The notes under the pieces were generated by a model that ran no database searches, was not told the DNA's origin, and saw nothing but the letters and a program-made list of their open reading frames with translations. DNA of 64,000 nt, taken from assembly GCA_014529385.2 (NCBI GenBank), contig CM043958.1, positions 158,076,793 through 158,140,792 on the forward strand, read 5' to 3'. The stretch comes from Adiantum capillus-veneris (taxonomy: Eukaryota; Streptophyta; Polypodiopsida; Polypodiales; Pteridaceae). Shown piece after piece: positions 37,673-51,400 of the stretch. Both the position numbers and the translations under genes were made by a program. Each line of letters opens with the position of its first letter. The first letter of the stretch is position 1.

Positions 37673-39192
37673 ATGCTTTCCACAAACGAGCAAAAAGTCA
37701 TCTTGCATGCCCTACACACAAAAGAAGTCATTATAGTGTCGCAAAATGCAGATAGGTCAAAAGGAAAGTCAATGAGTTTGATATCCTCATGCGAGATCTT
37801 GTTGAGCAGATTTGGGAAAATACATTGTCTCGAATCTGAAGAGAAGGCAATGCAGGATTGTGTGAAAGGTAGAAGCTAGCCGACTTTGATTATCAACATA
37901 GAACTCACACCATTTTGAGAAGTATGCGAGTTGCGTACGAGGATTTAAAAGATTTGGTGCCAGCTTTTGCTAATTTACATCGACGGAAGCTATGGGATGC
38001 AATATGAAATGAGCAAAAGGTGAAGAGAGAGCACATGAGGGCATTAGATGCAGAGTCACTTCCAAAAAGAGTGCACATCACCCAAGACATAGTCGTTGCA
38101 TCATCCGAGGAGCCAGACGTTATAGGGATAAGGACTATTATGCGCACTGTTTACAACTCCATGTGCGCACATCTCATTGGAAATCTGCACGAGGCATTGA
38201 TTGAAGAACAAACAAGCGGTTCAGGGGCCTTTGGTGAAGTAAAAGAGTACAAAGTTTGAGGGATTCCTTTTCTTCATGAGCACATAACATATTGTGGGAA
38301 ATTGTACAAGGGAAATAGCAGCTTCAAGTTTGAGAGCTTTCAAACAGAGCAGGGCATGCAAGTATTTTCACCCAACAATCATCAGGTTTCTTGCTTTCAC
38401 GAATGAGTTTCCTTGGATTACAATTTTTCCATACTATAATGGCGGCTCGCTCGGCAACATACTCTTGAAGGTGCCCTTCAAATACAGTGAATTTGTCAGA
38501 GTGATATATCGCTTCGATCAAAAGTGGAAAAAGCCTTCCCCTCCCGACATGCGGCTAAGGCGGGAGCAACTTGCCAAAGTCAAGGAGGTAGTGATGAGTA
38601 TGTCCCACATTATGCATGCTTTGGTGGATGGCATGGCAGGTGCACATACGGCAGGCATTATTCACACCGACCTACAATCATTTAATATAGTGTTGCACTT
38701 AACTAAAAATATGAAGGCACGCATCGGCATCATTGATTGGGGACTTCTACTAAGAGCACTCAAAAAGTGATTTTTGCTTAATTTTGTATATGAGACAGAC
38801 AAAAATCCAAAAAAGGTGGCACATGATCAGTCTATTGTTGATCGAGAGAGACAAAACCGAGGATGTCTGGTGCCAGAGTTAAATGATCCCCTTCTTGAAG
38901 ATGCCTATACTCTGGCAAGCGATGTATACACTCTTGGATACTTACTACAAGTGCTATATGATTTTTGGAAAGGCTGTACAGGATCTGCGGATGGGCGAAA
39001 GTACCAACTAAAAAAGCCACCATGGACGCTATACTTTATAGAGCAGCCAAAAATTGCATGTTCTTATTGAATCGGGAAGAGAGAAAATCTATGATGCAAG
39101 TGGCAGAGTTTTTTAGATCATTGAAAACTGAGCCAGCCAGGACGCAATGCCCACTAGTTGAACTCTCTCTGTCGTTTAATCCAATTTTGTGA
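37673..39192 (+). pseudogene. captured protein-kinase-like gene (copy B)
   Basis: Pieces in order: 37,673-37,879 and 38,020-38,259 (N-terminal region ending in the ATP loop GSGAFGEV, 38,218-38,241), 38,294-38,770 (HPTIIRFLAFT, then IFPYYNGGSLGNIL as hinge, GIIHTDLQSFNIVL as catalytic loop at 38,657, GIIDWGLL in place of DFG at 38,734) and 38,774-39,192 (YTLASDVYTLGYLLQVLY, then FFRSLK). Catalytic Asp and Asn are kept; HRD is HTD and DFG is DWG. The beta-3 lysine is not evident. Frameshifts near 38,265 and 38,975, stops at 37,880, a TGA near 38,007 and one at 38,768 disable it. Unlike plant transposase genes it is on the opposite strand to hAT and SET. Confidence 0.75.
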
Positions 39193-39379
39193 TTGAACAT
39201 TGAAATATGTGGTCAAGATAATTTGTTTGGTCTCATGTTTGAGATGTACTTGTCTTTATTGGATGCTTTTCACTAATTTTTGCATTCCATCTTTCAATTT
39301 TTGAGTCCAATGAAATGGAAGTCTTATGTATTAATCTTTCATTCACCAAGTTTCTTATACCATCTATATTTTTGTAGAC

Positions 39380-40376
39380 ATGGTAGACGAACAAGATAAC
39401 AAGCACCATGAGTTGGCTAGAAAGGCATACAAGCAACTTAAAGCTCTTGCACAAGGTTTGACTGCTCGCCAGGCAACTAGAATGGCCTGCAGATTGTCCA
39501 AATGGGCAAACCCCAGTCATGCCCAATAGAGTGACATAAACAAACAAGTCACAAAAGATATGATCAAAGAGATATGGTTGTGCCCAAAAGGTGAGATCAA
39601 GAAGAGAAGATGGAAGGTGTCAAGTTTCCAATATATTGACATCAAACTCAACGCTGAGCGAATCTTCCTGGAGGTGTATGGCCATCCACTCCATAATGTA
39701 GATGCACCACTCTAATTCGTTAAAATACTTTATATGCATTTTATACTCAATAGGCCAGTGGACTTCACTGTATGGCCATCCGCTCCATAATGTAGATGCA
39801 CCACTCTAATTTATTAAAATACTTTATATGCATTTTATTCTCGATAGGCCAGTGGACTTCATGTCCAAAGATGTCACCATTAGCACCCATGATATTCATG
39901 AGGATACAATGCCATTCACATGAAAAAAACTTGCTCTTATGGTGGAAGGGCAGGAATGGAGTTGAGCAAGGTTGAAGAAATCATGGGGGCAAAGCTCGCA
40001 GCAAAAGAGCAAGAAGCAGTGCAACTATCGCAAGCGCAGACCCCGCCCCCAACCACCAGAAGGGTTGAAGTGCAACTTAACACGCTTAGTCAAGATGAGC
40101 ATGGCCTTTCTCAATGTTTAAATCCTATACGCCAAGGCAATCACATCTCCCACTTTTTAACGCAACGTGAGGTTGTGGGCATCTCAAATTTGGCTAACGG
40201 TTCCTCCACCAACCAATGTCCCCTATGCTACAAAGCCTTCGATGGATGGAGCATGTGGACACTATTACCATCTTATATGCTTAGTGAGGAAAATGAGAAT
40301 TATGTCCACATGCGCATTCTACAGTTCAACAATTAATGAAGGCCTATATACCATACTTGGCATGCCCAATGAATAA
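39380..40376 (+). pseudogene. RING-finger-like gene (copy B)
   Basis: Starts MVDEQDNKHHELARKAYKQL, has a stop after PSHAQ, and a basic part (KEIWLCPKGEIKKRRWKVSS) ending LHNVDAPL. A 95-bp tandem duplication follows (39,677-39,868). 39,920-40,336 carries a coiled-coil-like KVEEIMGAKLAAKEQEAVQL, a PPPTT linker and CPLC; the next frame supplies CGHYYHLIC and CAF. The same frameshift as in copy A separates them. Here the last zinc Cys is Tyr, while the one lost in copy A is present. Confidence 0.5.
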
Positions 40377-40499
40377 AAACCGCCGGGGTTGCAAGAGGCA
40401 ACTCCTAGAAATCTATTCCAAGTTAAAAACTAATTGTACCTTTTACTAATGACACTCTTTCACAAAGTCAATGAAATTGTTGCTTAATCTTCATTGTTA

Positions 40500-42674
40500 T
40501 CATTTTCCAAGACTCTATCATCTATGTCTACTTTGTTGCATGTTTGATTGAGCTTGTATGAGTCAATATCAAAATTTTCCTCTAGCTCAAGGCTTGTGCA
40601 CAACAGGTCCAACGTCAAAGTGTTTGTCTTCTACATCATCGAAATCATAAATTCATCTAGAAATATCTTCTTCATATTCTTCGCTTTCAATGGGACGCTT
40701 AATTTTTCCATTGCAATACATGCAAACAAGTTTATCTGCCCAATCCACAAGAAGTCGATTGCGAGTAGCGCTGTGAATATATTTGTGCATGCTCCAATTT
40801 TTTTTTGAGCTTGAATTCAAAGAACACTGGCTTAAAACATTCATTGCAAGATTACGCAACAAACATAGTGTTCTCCACCATTCATTATCCACCATTTCTA
40901 TGGAGGTTGCTCTTTTGCCATTTGTTGAACAAGAGAGTTTGAAAATAGATCTTCTTTCAATCGAAAGGAGGACATTTCTTTTATGCATCTTACACGATCA
41001 TCAACATTGGCATAGAAAGTATTTACCACTATGTAAAAATCATGAACCACTTCAACATTGGACATCAAGTCCATATTCCAATATTCAAGATCTAGCATGT
41101 AAGCAGCACTGCGTAATGGTGTATGTGCTCCAATCCATCTAGCATGAAAGTAATTCAAGAGGACTTTCATTTGTGGAGGAGAGAATGGAACACGCCAATG
41201 CTTTTCCACCACCGACTGCTCTAATATTTCAGGACACTCCAAACTCCTTTGGACAGTCCACCATTGCATCCATATTTTTTTGAGAATGGGCGTCCTTTGA
41301 TGAAGATTGCATATGGCATACATAACAGGCATCATTACATGATATGCATCCATCACACTACTGTACCAAGTTTTTTTCGTAAGCGTTGTCCTTAAATATT
41401 TGATTTTCTCTTTCACTTTTCCGTTTTGCTCGCTCTCCCAGTCATGAAATGCCATGCATGTAAATGTAGTTATGACAGGTAGTTTTAACATAACTAACAT
41501 GCGAGGTCGTAAAATTTCTAATACTCTTTGTCTTTTGAGCATAAATCTCACAAGTTGGTGAGCAGTATTGACAATAGAGGCAAACAACTTGGTATCGACA
41601 CTTTTATACCAATCTTTTAGTGCAAGATGCAAACCAAGTGTATTGCACCCGGAAGGAAAAATATGCGGGTATCGTCGCTTCAAGATTTTACCGACATTCT
41701 TGCAATTCTTTGCATTGTCCATCACAATTTGAACTACATGTTTAGCACCCGCTTCCGCTATCACAGAGGCAATTACATCAGTAGTATAAACCCCATACTT
41801 AATTGAACCATGTGAATCTACAACAGGAACAAATGTTTCACCTCTAGGTGAAATGATCATTAAATTAATTAGTGGTTTTCTTTGTACATTGGAGCGGTTA
41901 TTGCTAACTATGGTACATCCAAAAACCTCTATATTGCTAAGAATTATCCTTTTCACACGTTCTTTTACTTGAACATAGCATTTCTCCAATAGATAATTCT
42001 ACATAGCATGGTACATGGGCGCTTAAAACCCTGACCCAAACTCACCAATTTTCTTCCATGCTCTCTTCCGATGCTCATTGTCCACCATCATCATAGCACT
42101 TCCTGATAAGTAAATCGCTTCAACAAAGAGCAAGCTATGTATCATTGAGTAGACCGCTACCAGCTTTCTTGCAATGAAGTTTGACGCATAAAACCTTTCC
42201 CAGGTCCAAATGACACTTCGATGAAGATGCACTGGGTAGATTGCTTTCTAATTGCACATTGGGATTCAGAATGCAAGCTGACGATGCTTCTGGAGTCTGT
42301 TGGCTGGAACCATATGTTCTTTGGTTATTTCTTTGAATTTCTTCCCTCAAGCGTTTGACCACTGCAGTTGCACTCAGGTGGCTACATGTGCGACCCCATT
42401 TCTTGGGTCCACCCAGAAAATGTTCCCTTAGTCGAGGTGCCCCCGCAGATTTTGTTGTATAGCATAGCTTACGCTCCCAATCTATGAATCGATCACCGAT
42501 GTTAATTACATATTTACACTCTATCTCAGGTGCCTTTTTTTGCTTGCTAGTTTGAATTTGAGTTTTATCACTAGGTCCAACGTTTCCTTCCATCTCAAAT
42601 AACCTATTCAAGAAAGCATGGAACAATGAATACATAACTAAAGTAGTAACAAAAATACTCACGTAACACAACAA
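40500..42674 (-). pseudogene. hAT-family transposase (copy 3, most complete)
   Basis: 42,135-42,674: N-terminal part with a BED-like zinc finger (LREHFLGGPKKWGRTCSH). 42,023-42,232: WERFYASNFIARKLVAVYS, the hAT segment before the core. 40,898-41,989 (363 aa): GCTIVSNNRSNVQRKPLINL, VQIVMDNAKNCKNVGKILKR, CNTLGLHLALKDWYKSVDTK. 40,653-40,988: the C-terminal dimerisation region with NEWWRTLCLLRNLAMNVLSQ, KKNWSMHKYIHS and RNRL. A 70-odd-base deletion at 41,478 removes the TRFCTHF block but keeps the frame. Stops after GSGF and HAM separate the pieces. Terminal repeats were not found. Confidence 0.88.
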
Positions 42675-45640
42675 CGTACATCTCTACACAAACATACAGT
42701 GATTTTAATGATAAAATGTAGCAACACAACAATTTAAAACTAGTTTAAAAATTCAAAGTCAAATATATAGACCTCCTTAAATTTTAATCGATAGTTTTGA
42801 TGTTCTCTAAAATATCCACATATATTGATCTTTTTAGATGTACATATATCAATTATTATTAAACCTCAAGCATCATAGCATGATAAATGCAAGTAATCTT
42901 TATACAATATAAATGTGTGTTTTCAAATTGAGATACATGAAATTGATAGCATACATACAATGCACATTGCACACCCAATGATGGATGTATTTCATTCCAA
43001 TTAAGGATACTTTACACCAATCAAACCAAGGATCTATGTCTGCCCAATACTCTAGTATAAGACAATAGACCCTTGCTTAACATGGAACATATCAAATATC
43101 AAGAGCCAATACTAGCCCCTAAGAAGGACTCTTAGGTCCATCAAATTGTTTATAAAGCAGCATGAGGGAGCAAGCAACATGTAAATCACTTGTGTTGCTC
43201 AAATACAAACAAGCTCAAGTGCCTCCAGCTTTGTCCCTAAATCTTTGCAGGTATCAGCTACAAACCGCACTCAGCCCACACTTCAAAGAACTAAAAATTA
43301 GTGGCTCATTAGCCTTAGGCGAGCCTATGAGGAAAAAAGAATGTTCCTAAAATAAGGAACTTCTTTTTAAAAGGACCCTCCTAGCCAATCAGGAGTTCTA
43401 AACACTCCAAATCTTTCTCAAAAAGCTAAAAATGTTCCTAATCATCCACTCTATATAGTGATGACATAGCCCACCGGGCTTTGGGTTTGCCCGGCGGGCC
43501 CAACTGGCAAAGCCAAAGACGGATAGGTTTACAGCCAGACTAGGTTCAAGCCGGTCATTACAAAAGTTGTGTGAATATAGATGTGATCAGAACATAAATT
43601 ATGCTATTAACACATGGTATTAATGTGTTCATGCATTTGTGAATACATTAATGAAATCCTTGGCTCTTGGCATTGTGTAGATGTCCAATGTGCTATGTTT
43701 GAGTATGTGTGTGCAATGCAATGGAATGACGATTTTAACTCTAGGTTTCCTACTGTGTTTAAGTGCTTGTTTTGAGTTTTTGATGGTGTTTTGAGTGAAA
43801 CCAAGCATAGACAGAGGTAAGTAGGCCTTAGGAGGAGACAAACAACCCCTCATCTGCTATGTATGTCCAATGTGCTATGTTTGAGTATGTGTGTGTGCAA
43901 TGCAATGATGGTTTTAACTCTAGGTTTCCTACTGTGTTTAAGTGCTTGTTTTGAGTTTTTGATGGTGTTTTGAGTGAAACCAAGCATAGACAGAGGTAAG
44001 TAGGCCTTAGGAGGAGACAAACAACCCCTCATCTGTCATTTTTGGTGAAGGTGAGAGGTGGCAACAATTGTGGTTACTCTCCTATCCGATTGTGACTTTT
44101 GCAGGTTTTGATGTTGAGAACTATTGTTGATAGGTCAGAGAACCCAAATTTCAAGTTTCATGTGATTTGGAGTTCAATTTGACACCTCTACGACCATTTG
44201 AGTGTGTGTTAGACCGCATAGGAGCCTTAAGCTTCCTTTCTTGAGAGTGACACCTCTCTCCTCAAGAAGTGTGCATAGCTTGAGAACGAAGTGTGAGAAT
44301 TGAGAAATTATTGTTTGAACACATGCATACACTCTAGTAAAATATATCTTTAGCTATTGTTAGAGTCATTAGTTGGGAGTTAGAGCAGGCTTTGTAGTAA
44401 TTGACTAAGTGGACTTAAAACTTTGGACAAAATCCAAAACGTGATCATTTTAAGTGATACATGGTGGTATTGGGAATCCCTAAAGGTAAGGAAATCACAC
44501 AAAGTGACTAGCGTGGAAACAGACCTCAGTGGCAGCTACCACAGTTGTTGCCACCTGAGACATTTTCACATCCAGAGCAAATCAACAAGGTCCCTAAGAC
44601 CCATCATTACCAAATCCACTTTCCACAGGTCAAAAAGGTTAAAAAATTGGATAAAACCAACCAAAATTTCTTAAGTGACCAGGCTCGGGGAGTTAACTTG
44701 ACTTTTGACATGACAAATTTCAAAATTAGAAGTGACACATAGGTGCAAAAGATTATGCAGGTGATTGGGAAGCCACTAGAGGTGCTAGAAGTCAAAAAAC
44801 TTCCAAATCCAGCTACCGCGGTAGTTGTGATCTATGCCAGAGTGGCCCCCAGGTTGGTGCTATTTGATTCCTAGCAGTGCAAGGATACCAAATATACCTT
44901 CCTTGACTCATTTGGACCAGTAAAAGCCCCTCTAATCACCCAGAAACTAAATTTCAAAGGCCAAATCTTGATAAGTGATCCCACATGCATCAAAAAGTTT
45001 CAAAAGATTCACCAACTAGAGGCCAACCAACAAGAATAGATCAGGCTAAAAAATTCCACCAGTGTCACCAACCGCGATCGTTGCCATTCGATTCAGCTGG
45101 GAAATTTGACCATACCAGCCTGTAGGTCATCTTTCCAAGTATTGAGAAATACCTTGGTTGAACCAAACAAACTCCAAAATCACTGTCAAAGACCTTGTTA
45201 AAGATTAAGATCTGAATTCTCAAATTATTGACCTAGGTTTCATAATTTAATTTTGAGTTTGTGAAGGTTTCGGAGATAAAATTAGACTAATCACTAGTTA
45301 CCGATTGCAAAAGCTGCACAAGGAGCTAGTTGACCTCACAAGTAAGAGGTTGATATTTTGCAAGAGTCCTCTCTATCTTTATTTATATATTTGTGATCGC
45401 GCAAGTATCTTCTAAGAGAAGGTAGAGTAACGACGGACCACGGAAGTCTAGTGTCAATAGAAGAAAGTGTAAATCAAGCCAAGATAGATCCTTTATCTCC
45501 AATTATAGAAGAGAGTAATGATACTAACACCTCTTCTGACATGTCATATCACCCTAAACCATAAACCTCCCAAAACCCTTTGATCACACCCAAACAGATG
45601 ACAATCTTCTTAAGGGAACAAATGCCCATGGAGCCCTCTC
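42675..45640. repeat. region A, copy 3
   Basis: Matches 4,632-7,445 up to GCCCATGGAGCCCT, where the gypsy body is absent and CACTA sequence begins. No gene; ORFs at 44,423-44,742 have counterparts at 6,227-6,478 but no motif. About 43,683-43,855 is duplicated in tandem at 43,868-44,035. Confidence 0.75.
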
Positions 45641-45935
45641 CTGCAGTCTGTATCTGATCTGGGAGATGAATGCACGTGGGCTTGGATATCAAAAAAGGAT
45701 GTTGATAACTCTTTCTCTGCCAAATAAAGGAGCTCATTGTATTCCCTTTTCTTTTGTCATATTGACCTTGTATCAATCTCCTTAGACGTGATCCATCTAT
45801 AAAAGAAAATAGAAGAATAATGTGAATTTTTTTTATTAAAAGTACATATATAAACATCCGCAAGCTATACAAATACCTTGCTAGCTTCCTTATATGATAG
45901 ATAATATCTTGGATACCACTCGTTGAGCAACCATC
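45641..45935 (-). pseudogene. CACTA transposase remnant (copy B)
   Basis: Matches 18,970-19,262: the exon ending EWYPRYYLSFREASK and the following SFFDIQ segment. Everything upstream of it in copy A (19.3-22.86 kb) is deleted here and the sequence jumps into the foldback element. Confidence 0.75.
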
Positions 45936-45937
45936 AT

Positions 45938-46158
45938 CGTTTTCCTTTGTACCCATGCATTGTATTAGATCCACCAAGACTGTATCAATTTAGTCTCTCA
46001 TAGGTCATTTTTGCCTTATGAAAATTCTTAATACAGCATTTCATTCCATTTTACTTAACACAACAATTCATTCCATTTCGTTTCATTCCTCTCTAGGGTT
46101 GGAGGGACTCGAGGGTTGGTGTGGTGGGAGCAAAGAGAGAGAGAAAGGGAATAGGGGG

Positions 46159-46239
<81 letters not shown>

Positions 46240-46261
46240 ATAGGAAGAGCAGGACAGGAGG

Positions 46262-46293
<32 letters not shown>

Positions 46294-46397
46294 GTATATA
46301 TATACATATTATAGGAAGGGGAAGGATCGGAGCTAGGGAAGAGGGAGTGGCGGACGTAGAGCAAGGGGTGGTGGCCAGAGAGAGGAAAGAGGTGGGC

Positions 46398-46453
<56 letters not shown>

Positions 46454-46619
46454 AGGGGGCAAGAGAGGGAATGGGTTGGAGGGATCATGAGAGGGAGAGA
46501 AGGGGAGCGGTGAAAGGGTTTGATTTTAAAAAAACACACAAAGGCATTAGCAAAATCGCTAATGTTTTAGGTTTTTTTAGAATGATAGAGAGAAAGAGAG
46601 GAGAATTTTAATGTCATAG

Positions 46620-46714
<95 letters not shown>

Positions 46715-46917
46715 AGGTCCTTGGCTACTCCATTAGAGGGAGAGGTGGCAATGGGCGGTGGTGGTAGGAGTAGGGGTGGCACATGGTGGTAGTAAGTTAG
46801 CACCACTAACCACCAGTGGTGGGCTAGGGTGGTGGGTGGTGATGGGTGCTAAGAGGCGGCAATGGGAGGTAGTGATGGTGGGATGAAAAAAAAAACCCTC
46901 GCTTTGTTGAGCTCACT
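45938..46917. repeat. right half of foldback element (copy B)
   Basis: Matches 22,862-23,945, including the terminal GCTTTGTTGAGCTCACTC. The left arm and central palindrome are missing. Carries (GA)n at 46,163-46,231, 46,401-46,450 and 46,628-46,707. Confidence 0.75.
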
Positions 46918-47700
46918 CCACATTTGTTGTACACTTTTACATATTCAATCTAAGGTGGAGGTGCTCTTTCTAGCCTACAAAATCCGTAGTTTACTAATAG
47001 CTCATCACCGGCGCATAATGATCTAATGGCATTTACAAGAATGTATCTTGGAATATCTCTGCTCATGTACTCCGATTCATATCCATTTTTGCATTCCACA
47101 AATGTGCAATTGGTTCTTGCATTCCTTCCCGACTACTATTAATTAAGCTAGCTATGTTTCCATGTGTATATGGTATGCTATCTAGATAAAGTCTTTGACT
47201 TTTTGCATGGGTAATGCCTCTATCTAAAAGGAATGCTGCATTGAGACACAAACCATAAGTGGTCATGCTATGGATGTAGTGTGCCAACTGATGCTAAAGG
47301 CCCCATCTATATAAAGGTCCACAAAAGCACATAAGGGTCACCTCTGAATGTGGTGGGACATGTAATGAATAGGCCACAATACTCCATTCGGAAGGCTAGA
47401 AAGAGCTATCATGTAACAAGCACCCCAAAAGCTAAAAACCTCTCCATCTCTAGGAAGAGATTTTCCATGCCATCCCCCATAGTGTCTGCAATTATATGTA
47501 TGTACTAAAGATAAAAGACGATTGGGCAATGCATACTCGCCACGAGTCTCGCTCTCAAGGCCGGGAGGCAAAGGTTGTCGCAAGACAACCATTTGCAATC
47601 CTTGGATTGCATGACCATGTCGTGTGTGAGAATGACAAGCAGCTTGATCATAGATGGCATCCTCATCATCAACTAGAGATTCATGTCCCTACATATGAAT
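46918..47700 (-). pseudogene. SET-domain-like exon (copy B)
   Basis: Counterpart of 24,168-24,889. It reads from the acceptor at about 47,690: GHESLVDDEDAIYDQAACHSHTRHGHAIQ, without the TGA that copy A has after HSHT, then LPRDGEVFSFWGACYMIALS, a frameshift near 47,345 (small deletion against copy A), HYIHSMTTYGLCLNAAFLLD and YTHGNIASLINSSREG. It shares with copy A the TAG after WGL and the frameshift after DMNRST. Confidence 0.5.
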
Positions 47701-48489
47701 TATTATTTATATTATTGACACAATTGACTATAAGAATTTAAATAAATATATATTAGAGTAAAGAATACTAACCATAGGTTCATCTCGCTATGTGAGCCAT
47801 GGTGCATGAGCATAAACACCCCAATCCAACTCATGTGAATTATTATTTATATTATTGACACAATTTTTTTTTTCCGAGAAAAAGATCTTTCTATTAGTTA
47901 TTGAAACTGCCCATAGGGCTACAGCCACCTCTTCAAGAGAGGGCTACAACAACCATGGTGGGAGACTCTCCCAATGAAAAAACCGGCATACGTAGAAATG
48001 GGGCTAAATCAAGAAATGGGGGGAGGGAAAAGCCACACAAGTGGTCGGTAGTGCCATCATTGTACACCCTGGACCATGGTGTAGAAAGGCCCAGGGCGCC
48101 AAAGTCGTAGAAAAGCCTCTCTGCGCTCCCACATGCGATCGAAGCTGCCCTGTAGTCCCTCGAACTGTCCTCTGAGAGTGTGGATCAGATCTAGCCAAAA
48201 GTCACGAATAGTCTCTGCTGGTGGCACGGGGCGAGCCTCAAAGATGCGGAAGCAGCGGGCCCGCCAGATGAACCAGAGTGCCAGGCCACTGATGAGCTCC
48301 CAACACTCCTCTCTCTCACTGCACCACTCGTGTGGAGTAAGCTCTGTAGCAGGCTGAAGTGTAGGTCGCCCCTCCTGCATCACTATCATCCTATTGGTGG
48401 AAGACAGCTCAAACTGAAGTGCCAGGCCTGAGAGGGTGGACCAAGCCGCTCCTCCCCAAGTGTACTGTCGAGCCGTGGAGAGAGCAGGC

Positions 48490-51400
48490 ATGAGCCAAAG
48501 AACTCATAGCCACACCTGCTGGGCCGAGGGACACTCCCAAAGATAGTGACGCTGACTCTCCACAAGGTGATCACAAGCTGCACATGCGATCGAGAGACCA
48601 CTATGCACTAGCCACCTCCCGACTGCTGTAGCTCTGTGTGCAACCAGCCACTGAAACAAGGTGACTCGCCTCGGTTGTCTGGAGTCCCACAACCTCTCCC
48701 AAAAAACTGTCAAGAACTCACCTGTGAGCCCCTCCTCCTGCCAATGAGGTGCTGCAGCGGGGTGGGCCTCTCTCTGTGTTGCTAGTATATGACGTCCCAG
48801 TCGAACAGTGTACTGAAAGAACGGGACTCTTGGGTGGTCTGCAGAAGAGAAGGGATACCTCCATAGCCACTCACCAGGATCCCACTGTACTCGTGCCAGT
48901 GGAAAACACTCCCAAGCCCACAGCCTCCAGTGTCCAGTCTCAAGAGCTGCTGGGTCAGGGTCTATGACAACGGTCCTCCCATAGATGCCCACTACTCGGA
49001 TCCTCTAAAAACAGCACTGTGCTACCTGCGGGGCCTCTACTGCAACTCATTGAAGGCGTCCCCCACCCTGAAGCTCGAAGAAAAGAGCTGGGACAGTCTC
49101 TGAACAAGCCCTGATTGAGATGAGAACCTCCAATCGTGTGAAGGCTCCCATCCACCGGGGTGCCACTGGCTCGAGGGGTGTGAGACACTCAGCTGGAACT
49201 GACTCTGTGATGTCCTAGCACATGCTCTGCACCCCTCTCATGCCCTGTAACTGAAGGCCTTGGACCTCCTCTAACAAACCTGTGAACTCTAGCCAGTCAC
49301 CTAAAGAGCGCGTTGGACCTGCTGCCATGGGACCTTAGGAAACATGAGGTCGACTACCAACCAAGTGGCCTCTTTGAGTGCTAACCATGGGGTTCTAGAC
49401 GAGGGCTGCCGTAGGTGCTCCTCCGTGCACATAGGCTGTCTCTGCTCCAGGCCATGCCGCAAGTGCTCCCAAGATCGAAGCAGACTCACAGCGAAGCGGT
49501 CCTCCAGTCTCTTGCTCATACCAACTCTGCGCATCTCTGTAAAGATCCATCTGGTCAAAGGTTGTCAAGGGCCTCCTGCCTGAGGCACCCTAGCACGTAG
49601 CCGCTGTAGCAGGAACTCCTTCCAGGGCTCCTCACCTGGAAGAAGTCCTCTGACGATGAACTTCCCAAGAAGAGCTCTGCTTTGCTCTGCTGGATCAATG
49701 ATCCCAAGCCCTCCCTGTGAACAAGGAAGAGCAATGACCTGCCAAGCCACCTTGGCTCGGGCTATCTGAGTGTCACGTCCTCACCAAAGGAAGTTCCTGA
49801 TCAACCTCTCTACCTGGCTGATACAAGAACTCGAGAAGATCCAGCAGGAAGTGATGCACCACATAGTCACCAACAATACCTGGTTGGCAACTACTACTCT
49901 GCCAGCCAAAGAAAGTCGTGTTCAGCTCCAGTGTAACAAATTTCTCCTGATAGAAAGGAGAAGGGGAGAAATCTGCTGCTCGGGAGACAATTCCAAACCA
50001 ACCTGATAGCCCAAGTACCGAACTGCAGTCCCTGGGGGGATCCACCTGAAACCCTCTCCTGGTATCCAATCTGGCATAGAAGCACTACCAACCGAGAAAG
50101 CCACTATCTATCTCCAGTTGATCAGTGCGCCCGATGCACAACAGAAGGTCTCTAGAGCGTGCTCACACCTATGGAGATTGGCCTCCTGGCCATCTAAGTA
50201 CAAGGTTGAGTCGTCGGCAAACTTAGCGTCCAGTAGCTCATCTCCCCGAATAGGGAGTGCTAAGCCCCGTAGACCAACCTGTTGCGACACCAAAAACCTG
50301 CTCATCACCTCCGCATAGAACAGAGAGAGGAAAGGGGCAAGAGGACAGCCCTGTCTGACGGAGGGTGTAAGCATGAAGCGATCACCTCTCCCTCTTGCCA
50401 AGAGTACCTGACTATGAGCCTACTTGTACAAAGTTGACACCCCTCTGATCCAGGCATCTGAGAAGCCCATCTTGCATAGAGTGCCCTCTAGAAAGTCTGA
50501 GTCAACTCTGTCGTATGTCTTCTCAAAATTGAGAAGAAGGATCACGAGGTCCTCACCACGGAGCCGTGTCAGGGTAGAGGCCTCCCAAAAGGTAAAGATG
50601 TTGTCAAGGATACTGCGTTCCTTGACAAAACCTGTATGAGTCCCATGTATCAGACTCTCCAAAAGTGGCTGAATCCTCAAACTCGGAGCCTTGGCAAGAA
50701 TTTTGTAGGCTAAGTTGAGAATGGTGATGGGGCGCCACTGTTGAATCTCATCCAAGGAGCCACCCTCCTTGGGAATGAGGTAGATCAGGCCCTCACTCAT
50801 GCTGTCAGGCATCACTCTTGTGTGCAAAATGTACTGAAAAGCACTGCAGAGATCTGGGCCAAGCAAGTCTCAGTACTCCAAGAAAAAACTGGGAATCAGC
50901 CCATCCTCACCTGGACAACTACCACGGGGGAGGGCCCTAAGAGCTGTGTGCAGCTCCTCAAGCTGAAGTGGCAACTCAAGCCTCTAACGCATCTCCTCAG
51001 TCAAAAGACAAGGCATCTGTGCCCAGACCTGCATGCATCCTGACGTGCTGACTGGGACTCTATAGACAATAACTCACGGTAGAGGTCATTAGCAACTGCA
51101 TGCATATCCTTGGGCTCAGAAGCAACTGACCCATTGGGCCTCCTCAGCTGACTGACCTTGGCATGCGAATGCCGAGGTCCCACTGAGATGCCTGTCAGTG
51201 GAGAGCAAACTCATGTGGCCTCTCCTCTGTGCTAGCAAGCTCCTGTCGAGCCTGCTGTAACTGCTCCTCCAACCAGGGACTGTCTGGATGCTGCTCCTGC
51301 ATCCTCTGTAACGAAGCAATGCCACATCTGAGATGTTGCTCCTCCTCTCTCACTGCATCCCGACGAGCCAAAGACTCCTAGAGAAAAAGACGACTAATCT

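Noticed and set aside
48275-48310. A second CTGATGAG hammerhead core in the LINE
   Set aside because: CTGATGAGCTCC is present but no matching GGAGCGAAA partner or outer stem follows.
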